A stretch of 64,000 nucleotides of DNA from an uncultured Fluviicola sp. (GTDB lineage: Bacteria > Bacteroidota > Bacteroidia > Flavobacteriales_D > Crocinitomicaceae), in NCBI RefSeq assembly GCF_902168135.1, contig NZ_CABHOL010000050.1:1-64000 (forward strand), in the 5' to 3' direction. Shown one piece after another: positions 52,206 to 61,391 of this stretch; the stretch's first letter is position 1, and each line of letters begins with the position of its first letter. The notes beneath the pieces were generated by a model, which was given only the letters and a program-made list of their open reading frames with translations, ran no database searches and was not told the DNA's origin. A program made the position numbers and the translations under genes.

Positions 52206-54224
52206 ATGTCTAATCAAATTACTATTCAGGGAATCTTATCATTTAACGGATCCAATGAAGTTACTGCAACTGTGAAGCTTTGGGAGGCTAATTCCCCGGT
52301 TTCGATAGCCGAGTGTGAGGTGGACAAAGGAGCGAAGGGGGAATTTAGCCTGACAGCAACTCCCGCTTCACCCGATGCGATTCTTTATATTGTTGCAGAA
52401 CTGAAACCTTTAAATGTAGTGTTGCTGTCGGTCCTGTCTCCGGATTTTCACCGAGAGATTACAACAAAGGGAGTCGTTGTAAATGAGTTTACAACCGTGG
52501 CATCTGCTTTTACCTGTGCCCAATTCTTTAGCGGACTTGAATTATCAGGAAATCATCAGGGTATTCGGATTGCTGCTAAAAACACACCCAATTTCGTGAA
52601 TCCGGTAACGGGAACCTGGGGAGACGTGATAACCGATCCATTCAACATCACACAGAATGAAACGCTTGCCCGCTTTAATACACTGGCTGCTTTGATCACG
52701 GCTTATGGTACAGGCGCTGCAGATAAATGGCAGCATGCCCTTTTAGATTTTTCAACGCCCTTGGGTGGAGAGAGACCCGGGAATACAGCTGAGGCAATGA
52801 TTGGTATTGCCCAATCTCCCTGGATGCACCCGGCAGAATTGTTTCATCTTTTTGATAAAGCTTACCCGCAGCCAAAGGATGGTTTCCCGGCAAAGCCAAA
52901 CAGCAAAGTGCCTGTTAGTCGTCGAAGCTCGCCTTTTGTACCTTATTTGAGTTTTGCCCCGGAGGATTTTGCGATGATCCTGGTTTTTGGACAGGGTGGA
53001 ATTTGTGCACCGGGAAAACTTGCTTTGGATAAAGACGGAAACCTGTGGACCGGTTTGAACTGGATGCCCGGAGCGCAAAACGGAGTTTACCAGGGAATTG
53101 GCGGAGGACTCGTTAAACTGGATTCGACCGGTAAATTACTTTCTCCACCTGTTACCGGTTATACCGGAATGGGAGTGGATGGTGTAGGCTGGGGAACGGC
53201 AATTACCAATACCGGTACCTGTTGGACTACGAGCTTTAACGGAGCTATCGGTGTGTATAAGCTCGAAGACGGTTCCCCGATTGTTGACCGAATCCCGGAA
53301 AAACTGGCTGAGAAATTGACCGAGATCGGTGGATTACAGGGTATCGGTGTTGCGCCAAACGGTGATATTTGGGTGGCCGGGACTTCATCCAATGAAATGA
53401 TTTATTTTCCGAACGGGGAACTTAAAGAAGGTAAAGTTGTGACGATTGAACATGAACATGGAAAACACAAGAATGCGCTGTCTGCCCCTTTTGCAGCTTC
53501 CATAGACCACGAGAACCGCGTTTGGATCAGTAATACGAACAGTAAATCGCTGATACGTTATTCTCCGGCCGACGAAAAAGTAGAACGTTTTATTCTTGCC
53601 GGAGGCGGACGAGGTGTTGCATTGGATTCAAAAGGCAATTGCTGGGTGGCCTGCAATACAAGCCCGGATTTCCCGCCGACAACTCCAACAGACAATGTTT
53701 CGATTATTGAGGGGTTTGCTCTTGGTTATCCGCACCTGGAGCAAACGTTGGGGCGTAATAATAAAACAGGCTCTGTTTTTATGATCCCTTCACATGCCAA
53801 GCCCATCGATACGATTGATGAAACCACTCACGAATCTGATCTGACGCCTTACGGAGACGGTGAATTGAATGCTCCCTGGGGCATATCCGTTGATGGAAAT
53901 GACGATGTTTGGGTTGCCAACTTTATGGGAAGAGGTGTTTCATTTATGGCCGGAGCTTCAGCAAGTAAACGCACGGAATCCTATGATACAGGAGATGTGA
54001 TCCATACCATTCATTCGGGGAGTATACAGATGCTGACAGATGTTATTGTGGACCAGGCCGGTAATCTTTGGTGTGCTAATAATTGGAACCTTCCTCAAAC
54101 AGTAATGCAGGCAAAACCAAATCCAGCTTATTCGACCTGGGGCGGTGGGTCCGGTGTTCTGGTTGTCTACGGAATTACTAAACCGGTCCGGGTTCCGCTT
54201 GTCGGTCCGGTGAAAGGTCTTTGA
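52206..54224 (+). CDS. beta-propeller (Vgb/SMP-30-like) protein without a signal peptide
   Basis: 672 aa. Residues 1-100 are a strand-rich domain beginning MSNQITIQGILSFNGSNE. From about 255 onward there are repeated blades with the D/N-G-N/D-hydrophobic-W-V/I pattern: ALDKDGNLWTGLN, GVAPNGDIWVAGTS, SIDHENRVWISNT, ALDSKGNCWVACN, SVDGNDDVWVANF and IVDQAGNLWCANN. This matches the virginiamycin B lyase / SMP-30 type propeller. No signal peptide is present, in contrast to the upstream exported protein. It may bind or cleave a small molecule or peptide; the active site is not identifiable. Confidence 0.78.
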   Translation: MSNQITIQGILSFNGSNEVTATVKLWEANSPVSIAECEVDKGAKGEFSLTATPASPDAILYIVAELKPLNVVLLSVLSPDFHREITTKGVVVNEFTTVASAFTCAQFFSGLELSGNHQGIRIAAKNTPNFVNPVTGTWGDVITDPFNITQNETLARFNTLAALITAYGTGAADKWQHALLDFSTPLGGERPGNTAEAMIGIAQSPWMHPAELFHLFDKAYPQPKDGFPAKPNSKVPVSRRSSPFVPYLSFAPEDFAMILVFGQGGICAPGKLALDKDGNLWTGLNWMPGAQNGVYQGIGGGLVKLDSTGKLLSPPVTGYTGMGVDGVGWGTAITNTGTCWTTSFNGAIGVYKLEDGSPIVDRIPEKLAEKLTEIGGLQGIGVAPNGDIWVAGTSSNEMIYFPNGELKEGKVVTIEHEHGKHKNALSAPFAASIDHENRVWISNTNSKSLIRYSPADEKVERFILAGGGRGVALDSKGNCWVACNTSPDFPPTTPTDNVSIIEGFALGYPHLEQTLGRNNKTGSVFMIPSHAKPIDTIDETTHESDLTPYGDGELNAPWGISVDGNDDVWVANFMGRGVSFMAGASASKRTESYDTGDVIHTIHSGSIQMLTDVIVDQAGNLWCANNWNLPQTVMQAKPNPAYSTWGGGSGVLVVYGITKPVRVPLVGPVKGL

Positions 54225-54268
54225 TCGACAAACAAATATTTGGAAAACTCTTCGATACAATTACGAAA

Positions 54269-54300
54269 ACTAAAAGCATTGCGAAAGTGGTGCTTTTAGT
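54269..54300 (+). terminator. intrinsic terminator after the propeller gene
   Basis: ACTAAAAGCA...TGCTTTTAGT around ttGCGAAAGtgg. It is similar to the hairpin behind tRNA-Arg (43185-43216). Confidence 0.85.
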
Positions 54301-54403
54301 TTCAAAGAAAATGAGAGTGGAGAAAGAGGTCGTTTCATAAAGGCAGATTTTGGAAATCCTGATGACTCTGAATACTTTTTGATTGCAAAGAATTCACGAT
54401 ATA

Positions 54404-54480
54404 CCAAAATTATTACGTAGTATTGAAATGATGCAGCCGAAACAGTTTCAAGCTACAATAAACAAGCCTTTTAAACGTTA
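54404..54480. repeat. spacer repeat (B-flank), diverged copy 4
   Basis: CCAAAATTATTACGTAGTATTGAAATGATGC aligns, in pieces, with CAGAATTATTGTGTAG and TATTGAAGCAA of the other copies; AAACGTTACAGG follows. It precedes the gene at 54505. The gap 54225-54504 has no gene. Confidence 0.5.
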
Positions 54481-54504
54481 CAGGACAATAAATCAACCAA
54501 ATCT

Positions 54505-55896
54505 ATGAAGAAAGCAATCATTATCACCTTCGTTTTATTTGCTCAATTACAGGCATTTTCTTGCACAATCATTAGCGCAAAAGATAAAAAAGGACAGGTT
54601 TGGACCGGGAACAATGAAGACAACCTGTTTACCTTTAAGAGCTTGATCAATATTGTTCCTGCCAATGATGGTAATTATGGATATGTATTTTTTACCTATA
54701 ACAATCCTAAGCAGGGAATGCAGGGAGGTGTGAACGAGGCCGGTCTGTTCTTTGATTTTAACGGAGTAGAGTACACGGAAAGCAAAGCCAATGAGAAAAA
54801 GGAATATTATCCCGGGGGACATGTGAAAATGTTTGAGTATATCCTGGAGCACTTCTCAACGGTTCAGGAAGTAATGGATCTCTATAGAAAATACAGAATT
54901 CCCGGAATTGAACACAGTCAGCTGCATTTGGCGGATAAGTTTGGGAATTTAGGAATTATCGTTGCGGATAGTATGTGGATCACAAAAGATAATCACCTGG
55001 CTTCCACGAATTACAATTTGTGTCATGGAGACCTGGAAGACGATCCGTGTTTCCGCATGCCAATTGCACAGCGATTATTAAAGAATAATGAACCTTCCTT
55101 TGAATTATTTACACAGATCTGTGACTCGACTCATCAATTTTATTCCAGTGGTGCCAGTACCATCTATTCGAATATTCATAATTTGTCGACGGGTGAAATC
55201 TGGTTCTATTTTGGGTTGGATTTCAAAAACGCTTACAAAACTTCTGTCCGGGAATTGTTGAAGCGGGGGAAAACATCCATTTATCTGTGTGATCTGTTCA
55301 AAGACCAGATTTTGGTAAGGGCTCATATGGCTGCAGAGAATAAAGATTTTGAGAAGTCTATTGAATTGATGGAGTCCATTCAGGATCCAGCACAGCGTTT
55401 AACTTTGATGCGTTTACTTGTTACCGGGTTAATTGATATGGAAGCAAATATTGATTCTTATCCCGTATTTGAACATTTTTTCCGGCAGATAAAGCCTGAG
55501 CCAAAAGATTACTATGTAAACAGTTTTGCCTTGTATTGCAGAGGCCAAAAGGAAAAGGCGAATGAAACCTTAATTGAAGGGTTGAGAAATTATCCGGGAG
55601 AAGAAACATTGATCGGTTTTAAAGATCAACTTGAGGGAAAGTTCCCTCCCGGAAAGAATTACAGACTGGAGTTGGCCGATTTTAAGGATGCAACTTATGT
55701 ACTGATTGATGGATTGTCTTATTATCAATTTGAAAACTTACTGGTGAAAGTGGGGGATAAGTGGGTAGGAGAGTATCCATTGGAGCCGGATGAATACTTT
55801 TTTAGATTTAATGTGGACGGAAAAATAGTTACATCTCAGCAGTTTGAAGTTGTTACTTACGATGAAGAACCGCATAACAGGTTGGTTATTCACTGA
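54505..55896 (+). CDS. N-terminal nucleophile hydrolase (choloylglycine/penicillin acylase-like)
   Basis: 463 aa. The signal peptide AIIITFVLFAQLQAFS leads directly into Cys20 (CTIISAKDKKGQ), so cleavage exposes an N-terminal Cys nucleophile, as in the linear amide hydrolase (Ntn) family. The supporting motif VWTGNNEDN is in the place of the family RNxD/NNED segment, followed by GGVNEAGLFFDFNG. The C-terminal 160 residues are an extra helical and beta domain. It probably hydrolyses a linear amide bond in the periplasm; the substrate cannot be read. It lies in the region edge before the triterpenoid operon. Confidence 0.8.
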   Translation: MKKAIIITFVLFAQLQAFSCTIISAKDKKGQVWTGNNEDNLFTFKSLINIVPANDGNYGYVFFTYNNPKQGMQGGVNEAGLFFDFNGVEYTESKANEKKEYYPGGHVKMFEYILEHFSTVQEVMDLYRKYRIPGIEHSQLHLADKFGNLGIIVADSMWITKDNHLASTNYNLCHGDLEDDPCFRMPIAQRLLKNNEPSFELFTQICDSTHQFYSSGASTIYSNIHNLSTGEIWFYFGLDFKNAYKTSVRELLKRGKTSIYLCDLFKDQILVRAHMAAENKDFEKSIELMESIQDPAQRLTLMRLLVTGLIDMEANIDSYPVFEHFFRQIKPEPKDYYVNSFALYCRGQKEKANETLIEGLRNYPGEETLIGFKDQLEGKFPPGKNYRLELADFKDATYVLIDGLSYYQFENLLVKVGDKWVGEYPLEPDEYFFRFNVDGKIVTSQQFEVVTYDEEPHNRLVIH

Positions 55897-56054
55897 ATTT
55901 CATTCAGAACTTTATTTGCAAAGAGGATACCTTAAAGCTGTTCAAAACTTCTCGGCGTAAAAGTTTTTTCAGGATTCTTTATTAGACTTTGATGTGATTT
56001 TCCAGAATTTAAATGAAAATGAGAACGAAGTCCTGTTTGAATTGCAAATTGAGT

Positions 56055-56117
56055 CTCCCTCTTTATGCTTGTGCTGTAGCTTCAGTATAGTTGCTGGAGA
56101 GGGACCAAGGGAGAGGA
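56055..56117. repeat. REP-like palindromic element, diverged copy 4
   Basis: CTCCCTCTT at the left and GGAGAGGGACCAAGGGAGAGG at the right, followed by ATAAGCC, as at 46074-46147. It lies between convergent genes; the rest of 55897-56159 is empty. Confidence 0.5.
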
Positions 56118-56159
56118 TAAGCCGAATCGAGCTTGATTTCTCATTTCTATATCTCTCCC

Positions 56160-58397
56160 TTACAAATACCTATAATATCTCGCTACCGCCCACAATGGGA
56201 ACACATTTCGATACGAAGTATAGGTTTCCATACAGTTGCCGTTAAATACCCCTGAAATTCCTTCCTGCGGGAAATCGCCGTTGGATTCCTGGCGGGAAAG
56301 GATGAATTCGATTCCTTTTTCAATAGCCCCTTTATCCGGGTGATTTGCTTTCATCAAAGCCAAAAGTGCCCATGCCGTATTGATGATCTGTCCGTCTTCG
56401 TGTTCAATGTATTTGTGCTGCACACACGATTCGAAGGATTCTCCCCAGCTTCCGTCTGCGCGCTGTTTGCTCAACAAGAAATTACACGCTTTTTGAATTT
56501 CGGGGGAGTCATTTTTATGACCTGCGGCTAACAAGCCTTCGATACCGAACCAGGTACCGTAGGTATAACAAACACCCCAGCAGCCATACCAGGAACCATC
56601 CGGATCTTGTTTGGTCTGCAGGAATTTCCCGCCGCGGTCGAGTGCTTTTTTGATGTCTTCCCTGCGGTAATCGTGACGTTTGGCGAATTCCTTCAATCCC
56701 TGCATGGTGGCGGAAGAACATTCCGTATAGGTCACTTCGGTCATGATATTCTCAAACAGCATGGAAGGATTCAATACTTCGATCCATTGCGGAGCTCTTT
56801 TCTTTTCATAAGAAGCCCAGCCTCCGTCTTTATTCTGCATGAACAATAACCAGTCAACCGCAGGTTTTAAGCGCTCCAGGTCGATCCGATTTTGTTTTTT
56901 GATGTATGCTTTGTCGTTGTACAGCAGGGCGGTTTTCATTCCTTCCGAAGTACAATCCGTTACTGCCCAGGCGTGGTCGATGGTTGAAAAAGGCCAGCAG
57001 CCGAGCGTTACGTCACGGCAGTATTTTTCATGATCAATCGGATCGCGGTCAATTTGGGTAATATCAATGAAATGATAGATTTTTTCAGCCATTTCCGGGA
57101 AATCGGATTCCATGTCGGCTTCCAGCAATGCTTGTCCGGCAAAGGAAGTGTCCCACAATTGAGAACCGTTATAACCTCCCATTTTTGCTCCGTCTTCGGC
57201 AATCCACAGGTAATCTTTCCAGCGGTTCAGATGGCCTTTGAACTGTTCGGAATCTAAGCCGTGCTTATGCCACACGCAAATAGAGTTCATGGCCTGGTTT
57301 ACCGGACCGATGTTGATATAACGCGTGTGCAGATCTTCGTGGTCGATGTAATCTTCCACATATTTCAATGCACTTTTCCTTAGTCTTTTGGAATGGATCT
57401 TTTCGTATCCGTTAATGATCTTGCTTAGAGCCGTGTACCATTTGCTGACCGGGTTGAAGATATCGATCTCACAGGCCTGACGGCGTGCTTTTTTCCAGTT
57501 AATCGATTCGTAACTGGTAGTATACAATTCTTTTCTTAGTTCTTTGACCAGCTCCGTTTCTGCTCCTTTTACCTTGTTCCCGAAGCAGTAGGACATCGGA
57601 AGGTAAAGCATGCGGTTGTGGCACCAGTATTTTGAGGGGTGGAAGGGAAGCCATTTCGGCAGTTTCCACAATTCGGGAAGCAGGGAGTCATTTCCGGCCC
57701 ATTCGTATACGTTTAACACCGAAAGGTAGAACTTACCCCACATGGGGATTTGTACGGCACCACCGTGGCTTAAAATCCAATCCTGGGCTCGTTTCAGGTT
57801 CGGGTTTGAAAGATCTTCGCCCAAAATACGCAGGGTTACATATTGCATCACCGTTCCGAACATGGTTGAATGCCCTTCGATGTGCAGTCCCCAGCCGCCG
57901 TCTTCGTTTTGGTGGTTCCACAAATTGCGCTTCATTAAAACCTGCATCGGTTTTTCAAAAGGCGAGCCTGTAACGTAGGACGCAATGGTTAATCCAGGGA
58001 TCAGGAAAAGCGGACCACCATAGTCTCCCGCCCAGTTTCCGTCCGGTTCCTGCAATGTTTCATAAAAAGAAAAACCATTCAATAAACCGATGCGCGCTCT
58101 TTCTTTGAGTGAAAGGGAATCGTCTAAAGGTATGATCTTTGGTTCTCCTACTTGTTTGCTTCGCAGATAGCGAAATACCCGGTCGCCGGAATTCGGATTG
58201 ACCTGCTTGTCGAAAATAAAAGCACGATCAAACGCCTTTAAGAAAGCGATTCCTTCCGGTTTGTCCCAGTCGGATTCTGATTGTATGATCCCTTTCAGAT
58301 CATCCGGAAGCTCAAAACTCCAGTATTGTTGTCCGTTTTTTGAATGAAATTTCCAGGTATCCCAAAAATAGGATTGGTCCTTTTGATCGAAATCCAT
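56160..58397 (-). CDS. oxidosqualene cyclase (sterol/triterpenol synthase type)
   Basis: 745 aa, the eukaryote-like OSC length. The catalytic Asp is in the motif VTDCTSEGMK (Asp481), of the OSC form DCTAE rather than the DxDD of squalene-hopene cyclases. His260 lies in WCHNRMLYLPMSYCFG, matching the conserved WCH block of lanosterol synthases. QW repeats are present, for example QEPDGNWAGD, DGGWGLH and DPDGSWYGCWGVCYTYGTW. It cyclises 2,3-oxidosqualene to a tetra- or pentacyclic triterpenol at the membrane. The product (lanosterol, cycloartenol, arborane type) is not readable. It is the last gene of the mevalonate operon. Squalene synthase and epoxidase are not in the window. Confidence 0.9.
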   Translation of the reverse strand: MDFDQKDQSYFWDTWKFHSKNGQQYWSFELPDDLKGIIQSESDWDKPEGIAFLKAFDRAFIFDKQVNPNSGDRVFRYLRSKQVGEPKIIPLDDSLSLKERARIGLLNGFSFYETLQEPDGNWAGDYGGPLFLIPGLTIASYVTGSPFEKPMQVLMKRNLWNHQNEDGGWGLHIEGHSTMFGTVMQYVTLRILGEDLSNPNLKRAQDWILSHGGAVQIPMWGKFYLSVLNVYEWAGNDSLLPELWKLPKWLPFHPSKYWCHNRMLYLPMSYCFGNKVKGAETELVKELRKELYTTSYESINWKKARRQACEIDIFNPVSKWYTALSKIINGYEKIHSKRLRKSALKYVEDYIDHEDLHTRYINIGPVNQAMNSICVWHKHGLDSEQFKGHLNRWKDYLWIAEDGAKMGGYNGSQLWDTSFAGQALLEADMESDFPEMAEKIYHFIDITQIDRDPIDHEKYCRDVTLGCWPFSTIDHAWAVTDCTSEGMKTALLYNDKAYIKKQNRIDLERLKPAVDWLLFMQNKDGGWASYEKKRAPQWIEVLNPSMLFENIMTEVTYTECSSATMQGLKEFAKRHDYRREDIKKALDRGGKFLQTKQDPDGSWYGCWGVCYTYGTWFGIEGLLAAGHKNDSPEIQKACNFLLSKQRADGSWGESFESCVQHKYIEHEDGQIINTAWALLALMKANHPDKGAIEKGIEFILSRQESNGDFPQEGISGVFNGNCMETYTSYRNVFPLWAVARYYRYL

Positions 58398-58403
58398 GGT
58401 GAA

Positions 58404-59390
58404 TCAGGTTGTTCTGCGAAGCATAATTTCACCCAACTCGATCATTCTTCTTTTATCGTCTTCAGAAAGACCGGATGACATAATAGCTTCTACAGACTTA
58501 TCATGTAATTCTTCCATCTTGTCCAATGCAATTTTCACCACACCGATTTCTTTAAAAATCTCCTGGAACCCACTGATTTTGGCTTCTTCGTTCTTTTCTT
58601 CGAATAATTCAGCGATGCGTGCTTTTTGATCAGCGTTTGCATGCTGCATGGCATTGATCAGTAAGAAAGTTTTTTTGTTCAGCAAGATATCTCCTCCGAT
58701 ACGTTTTCCGAATGAATCATCACCGAAAGTATCCAGGTAGTCATCCATGATCTGGAATGCCAATCCGGTGTATAGTCCGAAATCGTACAGTTTTTGCTGA
58801 TCTTCAACGGAAGCGTTCCCTAAAATGGCACCGATCTCACAAGCACAACCAAACAAAACGGAAGTTTTCAGTCGGATCATATTCATGTATTCTTCCACAG
58901 TTACTACGTCCTGTGTTTCGAATTCCATGTCATATTGCTGACCTTCCATGACTTCCTGGGCCATTTTCAAAAAGCTTTTTAACAGAACTGCTGATTTTTC
59001 TTCGTTTCCCCGGATCAATAAGCTCACAGAATGTGGCAGCATGGCGTCACCGGTTACGATTGCTTTATCAACTCCGTATTTCTCATGAACGGTGATCGTT
59101 CCACGGCGAAGCGGAGCTTTATCCATGATGTCGTCGTGAACCAGTGTGAAGTTGTGGAACACTTCGATTGAAATTGCAGCGCACATAGCATCTTCCGTAC
59201 TTACGCCAAACCCCTGAGCAGCCATTAATACCATGATCGGACGCAGGCGTTTCCCTTCCAATGTCATGATATGGTAGGTAGAATCTGCCAGGTTGGAAGG
59301 GAAACCTTCCAATGCATCTTTCTCCAAAAATTGAATAATCGCGTTTCTTTGGATTTCCAAATCCTGTTTTATTGCTGTAGTTGTTGTCAT
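58404..59390 (-). CDS. polyprenyl (farnesyl/geranylgeranyl) diphosphate synthase
   Basis: 328 aa. The first Asp-rich motif FTLVHDDIMDKAPLRRG (DDxxD at residues 86-90) and the second IMDDYLDTFG are intact, as are GKRLRPIM and GDILLNKKT. Chain length is not decided: residues ahead of the first motif (VFHNFT, with Phe/His) suggest a short product such as C15-C20. It condenses IPP with allylic diphosphates made by the preceding enzymes. It is 6 bases ahead of the cyclase gene and 3 bases behind mevalonate kinase. Confidence 0.93.
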   Translation of the reverse strand: MTTTTAIKQDLEIQRNAIIQFLEKDALEGFPSNLADSTYHIMTLEGKRLRPIMVLMAAQGFGVSTEDAMCAAISIEVFHNFTLVHDDIMDKAPLRRGTITVHEKYGVDKAIVTGDAMLPHSVSLLIRGNEEKSAVLLKSFLKMAQEVMEGQQYDMEFETQDVVTVEEYMNMIRLKTSVLFGCACEIGAILGNASVEDQQKLYDFGLYTGLAFQIMDDYLDTFGDDSFGKRIGGDILLNKKTFLLINAMQHANADQKARIAELFEEKNEEAKISGFQEIFKEIGVVKIALDKMEELHDKSVEAIMSSGLSEDDKRRMIELGEIMLRRTT

Positions 59391-59393
59391 ACT

Positions 59394-60332
59394 TTAAAAT
59401 CTATAGAAAACTTCTAGTTCTTCGTTCTTTAATAATTGTTGTGTTTCTTCCCATTTTTGGGTAAATCCGATCATGTACCCACCGCCGCCTGCACCGCAGA
59501 TCTTCAGGAAATAATCTTTCGTGTCTAGTCCCCGCTTCACCGTATTTTGATATTTTTCCGGGATGAGGTAGTGCATTTCATCCAGTTGGAATTGGACTAA
59601 TTTCTTCAGGTTCCGGTAAAAACTTTCCGTATCTCCTTTCAGGAAATCGGTAATACCTGCATTGGTATATTCAATGAATTTAGTTTCCAGTTTTTTCTGG
59701 AAATCTTCCTGTTTGCAGGCACTGTTAAATTGTTTGATCAGTTTTTCTGAATTTCGGGCAATACCGGTATTCAATAAGAACAATACATTCTTTCCGTTCT
59801 CATCGTAAGCCGGAATATCTACTTTTTCAATTTCTTTGTTGGATTTTAACAGCAAAGGTTTGTTGATAATGATGCTTAGAGGATCGATACCGGAACTTTT
59901 CCCGTGGAAATGTCCTTCCAGGCTTCCCAGGTAGCTTTTTAAGCTTTGGATGTGGTCCATGGTCAGGTGTTTCAATTCATCTTTGAAATCGCCTGCTTTG
60001 TCCAGGTAGCGTAAAAAGACCGCTGCAACAAGTGCTCCGGAACTTCCAAGTCCAAATCCCTGCGGAATATCGCTTCTGAAAAACAGACCTTTATCCAGCT
60101 CCTGTGACAATTTATTCACGTTCAATTTGAACGTATCGTCGGTGTGATTTTCTAAAATATGCTTGAAGAATTCCCGAATACCTTTATTGGATAATACGGC
60201 CATAGCACTTTCTTCGTCTCTTGGATAGCACAATTCCCCGGAAAATTTACTGAATGGGATCGTCAATGCCATACCGTTGTGCAAAACACCGTATTCTCCA
60301 AACACTAATATTTTTGAATGAACGCTTTCCAT
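59394..60332 (-). CDS. mevalonate kinase
   Basis: 312 aa GHMP kinase. The N-terminus KILVFGEYGVLHNGMALTIPF has the GEyxVxxG block. The ATP loop is PQGFGLGSSGALVAAVFL. HFHGKSSGIDPLSI carries the mevalonate-kinase-type ExxxHGxxSGxD/ID element, and CGAGGGGYMIGF is the C-terminal GHMP motif. It phosphorylates mevalonate to 5-phosphomevalonate. Assigned as mevalonate rather than phosphomevalonate kinase because of the HGKSSGID block. Part of the seven-gene tight operon. Confidence 0.85.
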   Translation of the reverse strand: MESVHSKILVFGEYGVLHNGMALTIPFSKFSGELCYPRDEESAMAVLSNKGIREFFKHILENHTDDTFKLNVNKLSQELDKGLFFRSDIPQGFGLGSSGALVAAVFLRYLDKAGDFKDELKHLTMDHIQSLKSYLGSLEGHFHGKSSGIDPLSIIINKPLLLKSNKEIEKVDIPAYDENGKNVLFLLNTGIARNSEKLIKQFNSACKQEDFQKKLETKFIEYTNAGITDFLKGDTESFYRNLKKLVQFQLDEMHYLIPEKYQNTVKRGLDTKDYFLKICGAGGGGYMIGFTQKWEETQQLLKNEELEVFYRF

Positions 60333-60335
60333 TTC

Positions 60336-61391
60336 TTACGAGTTCAATTTTGTTGGGCCGTTTCCTTCCTGGTCAAAAATAACTTTTTTATAGGTGTCGC
60401 GCAGTCCGTCATTGATAAATGCTTCTACCTGAGCTTCATAAGCTTTCGGGTAAAGAACGTGCACATTCGGACCTGCATCCAGTGTAAAGCATACCGGAAT
60501 GTTGTTTTCTTTTCGGAATTCCATCAATTTTTCAATGGCTGTAATTGTTCCCGGCTTCACCAATAAATAATAATCCATAGAGGTCATCATCATTGCGTGC
60601 AATGTCAGTGCTTCTGATTCACACATATGGATGAATGCTTCCATGTCACCGTTTTTTAGAATGTTAACCAGCTCAGCTGTGCGCTCATTGGCCTGCTTGA
60701 AGCGGTTTTCTGCGTACGGATGGTTATTCATCAAAGAGTGACCAACAGAACTGGATACTTTTTTCGGCTCATCTTCGATGATCAGAATCGCATCTTTCAT
60801 ATTCCGGAAAGTCGGATGAATGTCTGTGATCTCAATAGCGTACTGGTTCGAAGAATTTTGAATGTTATCATTTTCTCCCCATTGTGCAAATGCCGGGTAC
60901 ATACTTCGGGATGCGCTTCCACTTCCCAAACGCGCCAGGTTACTTGCTTCCCGGTAGAACGCTTCGTCCTTTTCTTTTCCTTCCAGGCTGTAGGCAATGT
61001 CTAAAAGTGCCAGGGAAATTGCTCCGAATGCAGATGCAGAAGAGGCAATTCCGGCTGAGTGCGGGAAACTGTTAGAGGAATTGATCGTAATTGCTTTTTC
61101 AGCAATAAACGGGAAGAATTCACGATTGTCTTCTAAAAATTTAGCAACACGCTGACCGAATTTTTCATTGACAGCTCCTTCAAAAAAGTAAGATAACTGA
61201 ACCGCTTCATCCGTGGTTTTGTCTGATAATTCTGCTTCAACTTCTGTAAATGAATTTGACAAAGTCAAACTTAGCGAAGAATTACAAGGGATTTGTATTC
61301 CCTTTTTTCCCCAGTATTTAACAATTGCAATATTAGACGGGCAGCGCCACGTTACTTTTACGTTATTCATCAATTCCTTGTCTGTTTCCAT
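60336..61391 (-). CDS. mvaD: diphosphomevalonate decarboxylase
   Basis: 351 aa. The family start is TWRCPSNIAIVKYWGKKG. The ATP loop is SFPHSAGIASSASAFGAIS, followed by the catalytic region ARLGSGSASRSMYPAFAQWG and FTLDAGPNVHVLYPK (the Asp that activates the substrate). It decarboxylates mevalonate 5-diphosphate to IPP. The start ATG follows the stop of the preceding gene directly (TAAATGG), though a second ATG seven codons on (MNNVKVTW) is possible. Confidence 0.95.
   Translation of the reverse strand: METDKELMNNVKVTWRCPSNIAIVKYWGKKGIQIPCNSSLSLTLSNSFTEVEAELSDKTTDEAVQLSYFFEGAVNEKFGQRVAKFLEDNREFFPFIAEKAITINSSNSFPHSAGIASSASAFGAISLALLDIAYSLEGKEKDEAFYREASNLARLGSGSASRSMYPAFAQWGENDNIQNSSNQYAIEITDIHPTFRNMKDAILIIEDEPKKVSSSVGHSLMNNHPYAENRFKQANERTAELVNILKNGDMEAFIHMCESEALTLHAMMMTSMDYYLLVKPGTITAIEKLMEFRKENNIPVCFTLDAGPNVHVLYPKAYEAQVEAFINDGLRDTYKKVIFDQEGNGPTKLNS

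Noticed and set aside
43104..54480. Prophage or ICE
   Set aside because: No capsid, terminase, relaxase, integrase or transposase gene is seen in the region.
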